Part shown: positions 43,218 through 53,268 of the stretch, piece by piece
Position numbering within the stretch: position 1 is the stretch's first letter
Layout: every line of letters starts with the position of its first letter
Origin: an uncultured Bacilli bacterium
GTDB taxonomy: Bacteria; Bacillota_I; Bacilli_A; RF39; UBA660
Assembly (NCBI GenBank): GCA_934096235.1
Contig: CAKOLO010000002.1
Coordinates: forward strand, 248,001-312,000
Length of the DNA: 64,000 bases
Direction of reading: 5' to 3'
Made by a program: the position numbers and the translations under genes
Notes under the pieces: generated by a model
What the model was told of the DNA's origin: nothing
What the model saw: only the letters and a program-made list of their open reading frames with translations
The model's database searches: none

Positions 43218-44957
43218 ATGAGTTCTGACCCAAGAATATTTAATTTTATTCTTTATGGCAATTTTACTGATGAAGCTATTAAACTTTATTTAGAAGATTG
43301 TGAATATAGTACACGTCAGATGTTACGTGATGTGTATAGAGCTTTGTTAACTAATATTAATTCTTTTAGTAATGATGATTATCATACAAATATTATTAAA
43401 AACGGAATAGATTTATTTTGTATTCTTTGTGATAAGATTAATTTCAATAGAGAAGAAGTTGATATAAATAGAAAAAGAATAAAAAAACTAAGGGAACCTA
43501 TTTTAGCAATTCTTAAAGAAAATAGTAATTCTATACTTTTAGATTCAGCAAATCAATTAGATGAAATTGTACTTGATAAAAATGTTGATGCTGATGCTTT
43601 AGTTAAACTTATTATTACACTAATTGATAAACGTGAAGATGTTGATATAATTAAGAAGTTTTTAAACATAAATAAAGAATCTCTTATTACTAAAAATAAC
43701 GAATTATTTGATTATGTATTTTTCAAGGCAATGAAATCTTTAGAGATAGAAAGTAGAGATATCTACTATTACATTACACTACTTAAATTACTTTATACTT
43801 CTAAAATTAATAAAGATAGGTATTTAAGATTCTTACATAATTCTACTAGTAAAAAAAATTTGTTTACTTATGAAATCTATTTAATTATTAATGGTGTTAA
43901 GAGAGGTCTAACAACTGATGAAATACTTGAAAAGTATGGAATTATTACTAATTTACCTAATGGTCCAATAATTAAAACTAATGGTGTTGTTGAAGATGAA
44001 AAAATAATTACTATTGATGGTAATAGTACATTTTTAAGAGATGATGGTTTAAGTATTACAAAAGATGGAAATAAGTTTATAGTTGGTATTTATGTTGCTG
44101 ATGCTGGTAGTGCTATTCCTAAAAATAGCGATTTAGACGTTAATGCTAGAAACAATTATAAATGTTTATATATGAGAGGTACTAGAACTAGAATGTTTCC
44201 TAGTAAAGTAGAAAATGCTCTTTCACTTAATGAAGGAAAAAACAGAAATTCAATTACTTTGTATGTTGTTTTAAATGATTCTGGAGAAATTTTAGATTAC
44301 TATATTAAAAATAATACTATAATTGTTAGTCAAAATCTAACTTATATTCAAACTGAAAATATTTTAGATCATTTGTATACTAATGGTTTTGAAAGAAGAA
44401 TTAATGAACTATTTATGATAGCTAAGGCTCTTGAAAGTAGAAATCATAGTAAGGAAGCATATTGGCAAAAGAAAGAAAGAAGTAAAAAAATTGAAAGATT
44501 TAAAAAACTTAAAAGTGATGTTATAGTTCGTGAATTTATGAGCTTATATAGTTTATTAATGGCTAAAATTGCTAATGAGGAAAAAATTCCTTTTATCTAT
44601 AGAAAGCAAGATGATGAATATATTTCTAGTATCGTGCAAGAATTAGGCATGTATGTCGATGATTATACTAAGAAAATTCTTGATAATATATATTTAGAGA
44701 GTGTATATTCTACTGTTCCATCTAAGCATGCTGGACTTGGATATCCATATTATAGTCATTCTAGTGATCCTTTAAGAAGATATCCTGATTTTTATAATCA
44801 ATACTTATTTCATCAATTTTATTTTAAAAATATGGAATGTGATTTTGATGAAGAGGAATTTAAAGAACTTGTTGAATCTTTTAATCAAAGAAGTGTAGAA
44901 CTCTCACTTATGAAAGGTGAATTTGAAAGAGAAGCAAGACTTACTAAAAAGAAATAA
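43218..44957 (+). CDS. Divergent RNB-domain (RNase II/R-like) protein
   Basis: 579 residues, AAAGTGAG before ATG. N-terminal 250 residues are helical with no cold-shock domain, then an RNB domain with YVADAGSAI, MFPSKVENALSL and SHSSDPLRRYPD, matching RNase II/R blocks. Of the four catalytic Asp of the family, three are kept (Asp267, Asp275, Asp276) and the position of RNase II Asp207 is Leu273. There is no C-terminal S1 domain. It could be a weak exonuclease or an RNA-binding derivative. A bidirectional terminator follows. Confidence 0.75.
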   Translation: MSSDPRIFNFILYGNFTDEAIKLYLEDCEYSTRQMLRDVYRALLTNINSFSNDDYHTNIIKNGIDLFCILCDKINFNREEVDINRKRIKKLREPILAILKENSNSILLDSANQLDEIVLDKNVDADALVKLIITLIDKREDVDIIKKFLNINKESLITKNNELFDYVFFKAMKSLEIESRDIYYYITLLKLLYTSKINKDRYLRFLHNSTSKKNLFTYEIYLIINGVKRGLTTDEILEKYGIITNLPNGPIIKTNGVVEDEKIITIDGNSTFLRDDGLSITKDGNKFIVGIYVADAGSAIPKNSDLDVNARNNYKCLYMRGTRTRMFPSKVENALSLNEGKNRNSITLYVVLNDSGEILDYYIKNNTIIVSQNLTYIQTENILDHLYTNGFERRINELFMIAKALESRNHSKEAYWQKKERSKKIERFKKLKSDVIVREFMSLYSLLMAKIANEEKIPFIYRKQDDEYISSIVQELGMYVDDYTKKILDNIYLESVYSTVPSKHAGLGYPYYSHSSDPLRRYPDFYNQYLFHQFYFKNMECDFDEEEFKELVESFNQRSVELSLMKGEFEREARLTKKK

Positions 44958-44985
44958 CTAGATATTCCTAGTTATTTTATTTTTC
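44952..44985. terminator. Bidirectional terminator
   Basis: AAATAACTAG and CTAGTTATTT around loop ATATTC, between the convergent RNB gene and P-type ATPase gene, with T/A runs. Confidence 0.75.
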
Positions 44986-47528
44986 TTTAAGATTATTTTT
45001 CTAATTATATCGAATGGTATTATTGAGAATGCTAATATAATCATTATTTCAAATTCATATATTGTAAGACCTGTTGTTCTAAATACCTCTCCACCATAAT
45101 AAATTAGTATTATTTGTACTATTGCTATGAATGCTATAATAGCTATAAAAACTTTATTTTTAAGTATATTTGATAATATATTTAGTCTATAAGTTCTTGC
45201 ATTAAATGAATTAAAGATTGCTATAAATATAAATAAACCAAAGAATGCAGTTAATAAATATTTATTAGATGGGTCTATTCTATAGATTGAACTTATGAAT
45301 TTTGATTTTAAAAACCATATGCATATCATTGTTGAATAAATGCCATTTAATGTTATTTGATTTGTCATGTATTTATTAATTATTTTTTCATTTCTCTTTT
45401 TTGGTGGTTCTTCCATATATTCATCAAGTGCTGGTTCATATGAGAATGCTAGTCCTGCTAGAGTGTCCATTACCATGTTTATCCATAGCATTTGTATTAT
45501 TGTTATTGGAGATAAAATTCCTATGAATGGACCTATTATACTTAGAAGTACTGCGCATATGTTAACGCTTAGTTGAAATATTATGAATTTTCTTATGCTT
45601 TTAAATATTGTTCTTCCATAAAGAATTGCTACTGAAATAGATAGAATATTGTTATCAATTATTACAATGTCACTTGTCTCTTTTGCAATTTCAGTGCCAC
45701 TTCCCATGCTAAAACCTACATCTGCTCTTTTAAGTGCAGGAGCATCATTTATACCATCTCCTGTCATACCGACTATTAAATTTAATTCTTGAGCAAGTTT
45801 TACAAGTCTATTTTTATCTTGTGGGAGACTACGACTTAATACTCTTAAATTAGGAAGTATTCCTTTTATTTCTTCATCACTCATGTTATTAAATTCATCG
45901 CTTGTTAATACTTTGTCAGTAGATTTTGTTATAATTTTTAATTCTTTGGCTATTGATACAGCTGTGTTCTTTGCATCTCCAGTTACCATTACTACTTGTA
46001 CTCCTGCATTTTTTATCTTTTTAATTCCTCCATATGCTTCTTTTCTAATATTATCTTTTAAAAATATAAAACCTAGAAGTATATATGAATCAGAATTTTT
46101 TTCTTTATATGCTAGAGCTAATGCTCGAATACCTTCATTAGTTTTGGCATTTACATAGTTAGTAAGTTTTTCTTTGTTAATAAGAACTCTTACTGTACCA
46201 TCATTTTTTTGGTATTTGGTACACTTCTCTAGTATTTTTTCATATGCTCCTTTTATAAATATTGTGTTTCCTTTGTAATTAGTTTCTACTGTTGAATATT
46301 TTAATTTTGAATTAAATTCTTCTTTGTTAATAATCTTATATTCGGTTTTGTCATCTCTTCCAACATACGAAAGAAGTGCCCTATCTGTTGTATTTCCTCC
46401 TTCTGGTACTCCGTTATTTAAAAATGAACTGTTGTTGTATACGAGTGATTGATATAGTAACTCATATTTAATTGTTGATAGTTTGTTAATGTTTTTATAT
46501 TCAATAAGTTCTGCATCTGTGAATAACTCTACGCTTAGTTTTCCTTCTGTTAATGTACCAGTTTTATCTGTGAATAAAATGTTTAGTGAACCAGCTGTTT
46601 CTATTCCGACTAGTTTTCTTACAAGCACATTTCTTTTAAGAAGTCTTTTCATATTTGAAGAAAGTACTAATGTTATCATCATTGGTAAGCCTTCTGGTAC
46701 TGCCATTACTACTACTGCAACACTTAATGTTAAAGCATAAAGAAGATGAGATGAGAAATCTTTAAATTCTAGTATTTTAGTTAAATTAAAGTTATTTGAC
46801 ACTACTACTGCATTAAACATATATGAAATAAGTATTAAAAATGCAGCTGTATAACCTAGTTTGCTTATTTGTCCAGCTAAAACTCTAAGTCTCGATTTCA
46901 ATGGACTTTCTACTGATTTTTCTTGAATATCGTTAGCTATCTTTCCATAAAAAGTTTTGTCTCCTACATTAGTTACTTCTATTGTAGCAGTCTTGTCAGT
47001 TACGATTGAACCCATATAAATATTATCATTAATAATTGCATATCTTTCCTTTGTTTCTCCTGTAAGAATACTTTCATCTATATAAAGTTCACCTTTTATA
47101 ATTATTGAGTCAGCAGGTACTTTATCCCCACTTTCAAGATAAACTATGTCCCCTACTACTAACTCATCAATATTAATAGTTTCTTTCTTTGAATTTCTTA
47201 AGACTTTTACTTTTATAATTGAATTTTCTTCATTTAACTTTTCAAATGCTTTTTCACTACCATATTCTGATAATGTTGAAATAATAGTTGCTAAAAAGAT
47301 AGCTATAAATATACCTACTGTTTCATAAATGTCTGAATCTTTAAATAGAAATATTACTTTTATAGCTAGTGCTATTAATAATATCTTAATAATTGGATCA
47401 CTTAAAGATTCAAAAACTAATTTTATAAATGAATTTTTACTTTTAGAAGTTAACTTATTACTTCCATATTTATTTCTTCTATTTATTACTTCTTTACTAC
47501 TTAGTCCTGTTTTAATATTTGTTTTCAT
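44958..47528 (-). CDS. Calcium-transporting P-type ATPase (IIA/IIB-like)
   Basis: 856 residues from ATG 47528, chosen for AGAGGAAC; an in-frame ATG nine codons earlier has no site. Actuator LTGETKE, helix-4 VPEGLPMMITL, phosphorylation DKTGTLTEG, hinge MTGDGINDAPALKRADVG and helix-6 WINMVMDTLAGL are complete. It pumps Ca2+ out of the cytoplasm at the cost of ATP. The C-terminal tail is short and basic, with no calmodulin-like extension. Monocistronic between two hairpins. Confidence 0.93.
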   Translation of the reverse strand: MKTNIKTGLSSKEVINRRNKYGSNKLTSKSKNSFIKLVFESLSDPIIKILLIALAIKVIFLFKDSDIYETVGIFIAIFLATIISTLSEYGSEKAFEKLNEENSIIKVKVLRNSKKETINIDELVVGDIVYLESGDKVPADSIIIKGELYIDESILTGETKERYAIINDNIYMGSIVTDKTATIEVTNVGDKTFYGKIANDIQEKSVESPLKSRLRVLAGQISKLGYTAAFLILISYMFNAVVVSNNFNLTKILEFKDFSSHLLYALTLSVAVVVMAVPEGLPMMITLVLSSNMKRLLKRNVLVRKLVGIETAGSLNILFTDKTGTLTEGKLSVELFTDAELIEYKNINKLSTIKYELLYQSLVYNNSSFLNNGVPEGGNTTDRALLSYVGRDDKTEYKIINKEEFNSKLKYSTVETNYKGNTIFIKGAYEKILEKCTKYQKNDGTVRVLINKEKLTNYVNAKTNEGIRALALAYKEKNSDSYILLGFIFLKDNIRKEAYGGIKKIKNAGVQVVMVTGDAKNTAVSIAKELKIITKSTDKVLTSDEFNNMSDEEIKGILPNLRVLSRSLPQDKNRLVKLAQELNLIVGMTGDGINDAPALKRADVGFSMGSGTEIAKETSDIVIIDNNILSISVAILYGRTIFKSIRKFIIFQLSVNICAVLLSIIGPFIGILSPITIIQMLWINMVMDTLAGLAFSYEPALDEYMEEPPKKRNEKIINKYMTNQITLNGIYSTMICIWFLKSKFISSIYRIDPSNKYLLTAFFGLFIFIAIFNSFNARTYRLNILSNILKNKVFIAIIAFIAIVQIILIYYGGEVFRTTGLTIYEFEIMIILAFSIIPFDIIRKIILKKNKITRNI

Positions 47529-47560
47529 AGTTCCTCTAGTAAAGTTTATTAACATATAAA

Positions 47561-47585
47561 AGAAAAAATACCAATTAAGGTATTT
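47561..47585 (-). terminator. Terminator of the ABC exporter gene
   Basis: AAATACC (47566-47572) and GGTATTT (47579-47585) with a 6-base loop, T5 on the minus strand. Confidence 0.65.
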
Positions 47586-49260
47586 AACTTATTTCTTTGT
47601 ATAAATCATTTGTTTTTGTTAATTCTTCGTGGGTGCCAGTTGCTTGTAAGATTCCGCTATCTATAAGTACAATGTTATCAACTGATTTTAATATTTTTTT
47701 ATCTCTAGATATTATCATAATAGTATGATTTTTTTTCTTTTCTTTTAGTATTTTCATTATTTTATTTCTATTTTCTTTATCTAAAGTTTCAATTATTTCA
47801 TCAAATAAGAATATTTTTGTATCTTTAAGTAGTACTCTTGCGATAGCTAGCAATCTTTTTTGTGATGAAGATAGAAGTTTAGTATCATTTTTTATTACTG
47901 TGTCATAACCTTTTTCAAGATTCATTATGGTTTCATGAATTCCAACTTGTTTACATACGTTTTCTATTTCTTCTTCTGTTTTACCAAGCATGGTTAAATT
48001 ATCTTTAATACTGCAGTTAAAGAAGAATGGACTTTTTCTTGCGATTGAAACTAAATTATAATAATTAGTATCATTTATAGAAGAGATATCTATTCCATCT
48101 ATCATTATGCTTCCTTGTATTTGTCTATTCATTTTCATAAGTAAGTCAAATACACCTGTTTTTCCACTTCCTGTCTTACCTGTTACAGCAGTTATTGAAT
48201 TTGGTTTTACTTCTATACTAAAGTCATTAAGCATTGGATCGTGTCTATATCCATAAAGTACATGATTGAATTCAATAAGTCCTTTAGGATCTTCTATAGT
48301 AACATCATTTTCTTTATTCTCTTTAGCATATTCAAATAGTTTATTCATTCTCAAAAGAGACATCTTAAAGTTTTTATATTCTAAATTCATAGTTGAGACT
48401 AATGAGAAATTATCTATTATTTTTTGATAATAACTATATATTACAAGAAGTATTCCAAGTTCCATTCTGCCTTTAGATATTTCATAAACTCCATAAATGA
48501 ATACAGCTAATCTTAATACTTCAAATACATAAACAGATACAATATTTATTGCATAGTATATAACTGTATATTTTTTATTTGATTGAACATATTTATTTGT
48601 TTCAGTATTTACTTTACCATTTATGTTTTTACCAAGATTAAATCCTTTAATTTCTTTTATTCCAGAGAATACATCATTTACTGCACTAGTTTTCTTATCG
48701 TAATTTTCTTTTCTTTCTTTATTATATGCTTGTATTTTATTACCCGAAATTATTATAAATATTAATACTACTATTGAAAATACTACTGTTATTAAAAATA
48801 ACGTAATATTTACACTAAAGAAGTAATAATAAATTACAGAAAACTCTAGTATTTGAATTACTCTATAAATACCATTTGTTATAAAACTACAAATAATGTC
48901 TATGTCTGTACTCATTATATTTAAGTATTCTCCAGCGCTAAACCTTGATAAACTAAATATTGAGTTATCATTAGTATATTGAAGTCCTATATTAGTGCTT
49001 TCTTTATATATTTTGTTATAAACATTATAGAAAGTGTATTGTCTAAAGTATTCAAATAGTTTATAAATGCTTATTGAAATTATATAAATTATTAATATGT
49101 TTATTGCTCTTTGATAGGAAGTTGCTGATATTGAATTTACCGCTTCACTATAAAGTATTGGGTTTAACAAAAGTATAGCTCTTAGAACGATACATACTAG
49201 TGCTTCTATAATAATTTCTTTTTTAGATTTTTTTAGTATCCTTTTTATATAATTTTTCAT
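47584..49260 (-). CDS. ABC exporter half-transporter (TMD-NBD fusion) with altered signature
   Basis: 558 residues from ATG 49260, GGGAG upstream; a TTG twelve bases earlier is less likely. Six membrane helices, then NBD: Walker A TGKTGSGKTG, Q-loop region, signature LLSSSQKRLLAIAR instead of LSGGQ, Walker B IFLFDEI and D-loop ETLD. The two signature glycines are Ser, which in other ABC proteins often lowers ATP hydrolysis. No partner half-transporter lies next to it. It may be a heterodimer member or a slowed/regulatory pump. Substrate unknown. Confidence 0.85.
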   Translation of the reverse strand: MKNYIKRILKKSKKEIIIEALVCIVLRAILLLNPILYSEAVNSISATSYQRAINILIIYIISISIYKLFEYFRQYTFYNVYNKIYKESTNIGLQYTNDNSIFSLSRFSAGEYLNIMSTDIDIICSFITNGIYRVIQILEFSVIYYYFFSVNITLFLITVVFSIVVLIFIIISGNKIQAYNKERKENYDKKTSAVNDVFSGIKEIKGFNLGKNINGKVNTETNKYVQSNKKYTVIYYAINIVSVYVFEVLRLAVFIYGVYEISKGRMELGILLVIYSYYQKIIDNFSLVSTMNLEYKNFKMSLLRMNKLFEYAKENKENDVTIEDPKGLIEFNHVLYGYRHDPMLNDFSIEVKPNSITAVTGKTGSGKTGVFDLLMKMNRQIQGSIMIDGIDISSINDTNYYNLVSIARKSPFFFNCSIKDNLTMLGKTEEEIENVCKQVGIHETIMNLEKGYDTVIKNDTKLLSSSQKRLLAIARVLLKDTKIFLFDEIIETLDKENRNKIMKILKEKKKNHTIMIISRDKKILKSVDNIVLIDSGILQATGTHEELTKTNDLYKEIS

Positions 49261-49375
49261 ATTAACTCCCAACTTTACTATAATAATTATATCATTCAGT
49301 AAATAAATTACAAGTTTGATTTAAAATATATTTTTTTGTGATATTTTATGGTAAAATGTTTATAGAGGTTTTAGT

Positions 49376-49864
49376 ATGGAAAGAATAGATAAAAATAATT
49401 ATTATTTAGATATTGCAGAAGCAACTTTGGAAAGAGCTACTTGTCTTAGAAAAAAATGGGGGGCTGTAATAGTTAAGAATGATGAAATAATATCTACAGG
49501 TTATAATGGGGCTCCTCGTGGTAGAAAGAATTGTGATGACTTAGGTTATTGCGTTCGTGAGAAACTTAATATTCCTCGTGGAGAAAGATATGAGTTATGT
49601 AGAAGTGTTCACGCTGAACAAAATGCTATAATATCTGCTCCTAGAAAAGATATGATTGGTGCAACATTATTTATGGTAGGAAAAGATTCTAAAACTGGTG
49701 AGTATGTAGAAAACTCTTCAAGCTGTTCTATGTGCAAAAGAGTTGTTATTAATAGTGGTATAACAAAAGTAATAGTTAGAGATAGTAAAAATAAATATAG
49801 AGAAATAGATGTTCAAGATTGGATTAATGATGATGAAAGTCTTGATGGAAAATTAGGATATTAG
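49376..49864 (+). CDS. Deoxycytidylate (dCMP) deaminase, ComEB-like
   Basis: 162 residues, AGAGGT before ATG. Zinc site: HAEQNAI and CSMC; substrate motif STGYNGAPRGRKNCDD. It makes dUMP from dCMP for thymidylate synthesis. Normal length for the family. It starts a plus-strand run with the glycosyltransferase and GtrA-like genes, 12 bases apart. Confidence 0.93.
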   Translation: MERIDKNNYYLDIAEATLERATCLRKKWGAVIVKNDEIISTGYNGAPRGRKNCDDLGYCVREKLNIPRGERYELCRSVHAEQNAIISAPRKDMIGATLFMVGKDSKTGEYVENSSSCSMCKRVVINSGITKVIVRDSKNKYREIDVQDWINDDESLDGKLGY

Positions 49865-49876
49865 GAGTAAGATTAA

Positions 49877-50803
49877 ATGAAATTAGATATTATTGTACCT
49901 GCATATAATGAAGAAGAAAATATTTTTAATTTTTATGATGCAGTTAATGAAGCTTTAAAGGGGATTAAACATAATTTTATATTTGTGGATGATGGTTCAA
50001 AGGATAAAACATTACAAAGATTAAAAGAATTACATAAAAAAGATGATGAATGTGTAAAAATTGTTAGTTTTTCTAAAAATTTTGGAAAAGAAGCTGCGAT
50101 GTATGCTGGATTTTTACATTCTAAGGCAGAGTTTACTTGTATAATAGATTGTGATTTACAACAAGATCCTGCTTATCTTGTAAAGATGTATAATTTTTTA
50201 AGAGAAAATGATCAATATGATGCAGTATGTATGTGTCAAAAACAAAAAGAAAAAAGAGGACTTCAAAGAATGTTCTATAAATTAATGGGTAAACTTTCAA
50301 ATATGGAAATAGTTGATGGTGCTTCAGATTTTAGAATGTTTAGAAGAAATGTTGTAGATGCTATACTTGAAATGAGTGAAAGAAATAGATTTTCTAAAGG
50401 TATATTTAGTTATGTAGGATTTAGAACATACTATGATTCATATAAGGTAAAAGAAAGAAAAGCTGGTGTTTCTAAATGGAATAAACTTAAACTACTTAAT
50501 TATGCTTTTGATGGCATAGTTAGTTTTAGTACTAAGCCACTTAGATTTGCTACATATACTGGTATTCTTACTAGTTTTATAGCTTTTATATATTTAATAG
50601 TTATACTTGTTAAGACATTCACTACTGGTATTGAAACTCCTGGATATGCATCACTTATGTGTGTTATGTTATTCTTAGGTGGTATTCAATTAATATTCTT
50701 AGGAATTATTGGTGAATACTTAGGTAAAACATATAATGAAACAAAGAGAAGACCAATATTTATAGCTCGCGAACGTATAGGTTTTGATGAGGATTTCTTA
50801 TAA
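49877..50803 (+). CDS. Family 2 glycosyltransferase, GtrB/DPM1-like
   Basis: 308 residues, AGGAGTAAG before ATG. GT-A fold starts DIIVPAYNEEENI, with metal motifs VDDGSKD and IIDCDLQQDP. Two C-terminal helices end at GIIGEYLGKTYNETKRRP. It transfers a sugar from a nucleotide donor to undecaprenyl phosphate. The next gene encodes a GtrA-like flippase, the usual partner, so a wall or lipid-linked sugar decoration is expected. Confidence 0.9.
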   Translation: MKLDIIVPAYNEEENIFNFYDAVNEALKGIKHNFIFVDDGSKDKTLQRLKELHKKDDECVKIVSFSKNFGKEAAMYAGFLHSKAEFTCIIDCDLQQDPAYLVKMYNFLRENDQYDAVCMCQKQKEKRGLQRMFYKLMGKLSNMEIVDGASDFRMFRRNVVDAILEMSERNRFSKGIFSYVGFRTYYDSYKVKERKAGVSKWNKLKLLNYAFDGIVSFSTKPLRFATYTGILTSFIAFIYLIVILVKTFTTGIETPGYASLMCVMLFLGGIQLIFLGIIGEYLGKTYNETKRRPIFIARERIGFDEDFL

Positions 50804-50804
50804 T

Positions 50805-51236
50805 ATGAAAAAAATTATAAATAAAGTTTGGAATTTATATAAAAAGTATGAAGAAATAATAAATTACTTAATAGTTGGTGGATTAACTACTGTTGTTAGT
50901 CTTGGTACATATTATTTTTGTGTATTTACATTCTTAGATCCTGAAAATGCTTTTCAATTACAAATTGCTAATATTATTTCATGGATTTGCTGTGTTACTT
51001 TTGCTTATTTTGCTAATAGAATATTTGTATTTAAGAGTAAAAGAAAAGATAAATTAAAAGAGGCTGCTAGTTTTTATGGTTCTAGAATAGCGACACTTCT
51101 TATGGATATGGGTATTATGTTTGTATTTGTAACACTACTTCATTTTAATGATAAGATTATGAAATTAGTAGTTCAAGTAGTTGTGACAGTATTAAACTAT
51201 GTACTTAGTAAACTATTGGTATTTAAGAAAAAATAA
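50805..51236 (+). CDS. GtrA-like membrane protein
   Basis: 143 residues from ATG 50805, one base after the glycosyltransferase stop. GAGG is 13 bases away, so reinitiation is likely; an upstream ATG inside the previous gene is possible. Four helices with the family pattern (YLIVGGLTTVVSLGTYY, FVTFAYFANRIFVF). It probably flips the lipid-linked sugar made by its neighbour. Confidence 0.85.
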   Translation: MKKIINKVWNLYKKYEEIINYLIVGGLTTVVSLGTYYFCVFTFLDPENAFQLQIANIISWICCVTFAYFANRIFVFKSKRKDKLKEAASFYGSRIATLLMDMGIMFVFVTLLHFNDKIMKLVVQVVVTVLNYVLSKLLVFKKK

Positions 51237-51262
51237 AACTCTTTAAAAAGAGTTTTTATTTT
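51235..51262. terminator. Bidirectional terminator
   Basis: AAAACTCTT and AAGAGTTTT with a TAAA loop between the convergent GtrA-like and tsaD genes. Confidence 0.7.
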
Positions 51263-52269
51263 ATGTTAGTAAGTTGTATATTACTTTGAGCATTAGTGCT
51301 TAATGGAGCAAATTTATTGTTCTTATATAGAATGTATGCTGCTGCTCCTATCATAGCTGCATTATCTGTGCAGTATTTTTTTTCTGGCATATGCATAGTA
51401 ACTCCAATACTATCACACATTTCTTTTAATGATGTTCTAATATGTGAATTGCTTGCAACACCTCCACTAATTAATAAAGTTTTTAAATTATATTTAAGTA
51501 ATGCCTTTTTAGTTTTATCTACTAAATGTGTTGTTACACAGTCTTGGAATGATCTAGCTAAATCTTGCTTATTGATTTCGTTGCCTCTTTGATGTTCGTT
51601 ATGAACTAAGTTATTACAATGACTTTTTATACCACTAAAACTAAAGTTAAATGAGTCGTCATTAAGTATGTTTGGCATTTTATATGTAGGTTTTCCTTCT
51701 AAGGCATATTTTTCTACGTTTGGTCCGCCTGGATATGGAAGATCTAGTATTCTTGCAACTTTATCATATGCTTCACCAATTGCATCATCTAGTGTTTGTC
51801 CTAGGTATTTAAATGAATCCTCTGTTTCCATTAGTATTAAGTCAGTATGTCCACCTGATACTATAAGGGATAATAGAGGGTATTCTAGAGTGTTTCCTAT
51901 CATATTAGCATATATGTGTCCCATCATATGGTTTACTGCTATAAATGGCTTATTATATATGAATGAAAGAGCTTTAGTTGCCTCTACTCCTACTAAAAGA
52001 CTACCAAGTAAGCCTGGAGCATAAGTACAAGCAAATGCATCCATATCTTCTAGTTTCATATTAGCTTTTTCAAGACATTCATCTATTACCATAGTAATAT
52101 TTTCTAAATGTAAACGGCTTGCTACTTCTGGAACTACTCCTCCATATTTAGTATGTACATCTATTTGAGAATTAATTATTGTAGCTATATCTTCTTTTCC
52201 ATTTTTAATTATGCTTACGCTTGTTTCATCGCAAGAAGATTCTACTGCTAAAATATATACATCTTTCAT
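51256..52269 (-). CDS. tsaD: tRNA threonylcarbamoyladenosine transferase TsaD
   Basis: 337 residues. Metal-binding HMMGH, LAVESSCDET start and ISGGVASNSHIR are the family signatures. With TsaB, and ATP, it attaches threonylcarbamoyl to A37 of ANN-decoding tRNAs. Translationally coupled to rimI by TAATG in the order tsaB-rimI-tsaD, the common arrangement in Firmicutes. Confidence 0.96.
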   Translation of the reverse strand: MKDVYILAVESSCDETSVSIIKNGKEDIATIINSQIDVHTKYGGVVPEVASRLHLENITMVIDECLEKANMKLEDMDAFACTYAPGLLGSLLVGVEATKALSFIYNKPFIAVNHMMGHIYANMIGNTLEYPLLSLIVSGGHTDLILMETEDSFKYLGQTLDDAIGEAYDKVARILDLPYPGGPNVEKYALEGKPTYKMPNILNDDSFNFSFSGIKSHCNNLVHNEHQRGNEINKQDLARSFQDCVTTHLVDKTKKALLKYNLKTLLISGGVASNSHIRTSLKEMCDSIGVTMHMPEKKYCTDNAAMIGAAAYILYKNNKFAPLSTNAQSNIQLTNIK

Positions 52270-52601
52270 TATTTCACCTTTTCCATTATGATAGCTGTAT
52301 CTTCTCCGTAGTATCTATCTCTTAAACTTATTTCTTTAAATCCAAGTTTATTATATAGTCTTATTGCTTCATCATTATGTTCGTTTACTTCTAGCATTAT
52401 TCTACTGTAGTCTTCTTTATTAAACATTTCTTCCATTAGAGAAGTTGCTATTCCTTGTTTTCTATTTTCTTCATTTACAAATATATTCATTATATCTATA
52501 ACGCCATCTACTAGTCTTATTTCTAAGTATCCAAGTACTTTATCATTATCCATGTAATTATAAACTGAATCTGTATCGCTTAGTATTTCTTTTTCTATCA
52601 T
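52269..52601 (-). CDS. rimI: RimI-like ribosomal-protein N-acetyltransferase
   Basis: 110 residues. GNAT motif A reads NRKQGIATSLMEEMF (R/QxxGxG/A) and the end EAIRLYNKLGFKEI is typical. Short compared with the usual 140-150, but the fold core is present. Overlaps tsaB and tsaD by single-base TAATG junctions. Confidence 0.88.
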   Translation of the reverse strand: MIEKEILSDTDSVYNYMDNDKVLGYLEIRLVDGVIDIMNIFVNEENRKQGIATSLMEEMFNKEDYSRIMLEVNEHNDEAIRLYNKLGFKEISLRDRYYGEDTAIIMEKVK

Positions 52602-53146
52602 TATTTTTCTACCTCTATTTTCTTTATATAATTTGCTTTTATATGATGTGGATTTTCACTATCGAATTTATCTACGTATTCTATTATTTTATTAATGTCT
52701 AGTTTATGTTCTACTTCAGTGTATTTATATGGATTTTCTTCTTTGTATGTTTCTTCTACAATTGTGTTATTATCTTTATCAAATGCACATATATAGTATC
52801 CTTTGTTATCTTCTATAACGGCCATTTTATCTTCTTTTATATCACTACTTATCAAGTATGCTTTAAGACTTGATATTGTATGTATCTTTAGATTTAGTGC
52901 ATATGCGATAGTTTTTGCTATTGAAAGGCCTATTCTTATTCCTGTGAAACTTCCTGGTCCATTTACTACTACTATTTCTTCTAAATCTTTAACATTTAAA
53001 TTATTCTCTTTAAATATTTCTTCTATCATAGGCATTGTATATATTGAATGACTATATTCACTTTCTTTTGTTTTAATGAATAAATTTTCTTTTGTTTTAA
53101 GTGCAATTGTTATTAATTCAGTATGTGTATCAATAAATAAAATCAT
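52601..53146 (-). CDS. tsaB: TsaB, partner of TsaD
   Basis: 181 residues, AAGAGGAGT before ATG. ASKHA-like opening LFIDTHTELITIAL and VVVNGPGSFTGIRIGL. It forms the scaffold of the threonylcarbamoyl transferase. The C-terminal half is shorter than in E. coli YeaZ. First gene of the operon. Confidence 0.9.
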   Translation of the reverse strand: MILFIDTHTELITIALKTKENLFIKTKESEYSHSIYTMPMIEEIFKENNLNVKDLEEIVVVNGPGSFTGIRIGLSIAKTIAYALNLKIHTISSLKAYLISSDIKEDKMAVIEDNKGYYICAFDKDNNTIVEETYKEENPYKYTEVEHKLDINKIIEYVDKFDSENPHHIKANYIKKIEVEK

Positions 53147-53243
53147 AATACTCCTCTTTTCTTGTTATATTATATCACTTTCAATATATTATTTTTAGTT
53201 TTTTTAGTTTATTTGACTTCTTGCTTGATTAGGTATTATACCA

Positions 53244-53268
53244 AAAGAAAAAGAGTATTTCTACTCTT
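53244..53268 (-). terminator. Terminator of ftsH
   Basis: AAGAGTA, loop TTTC, TACTCTT; on the minus strand TTTCTTTT follows, starting in the ftsH stop. Confidence 0.7.
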
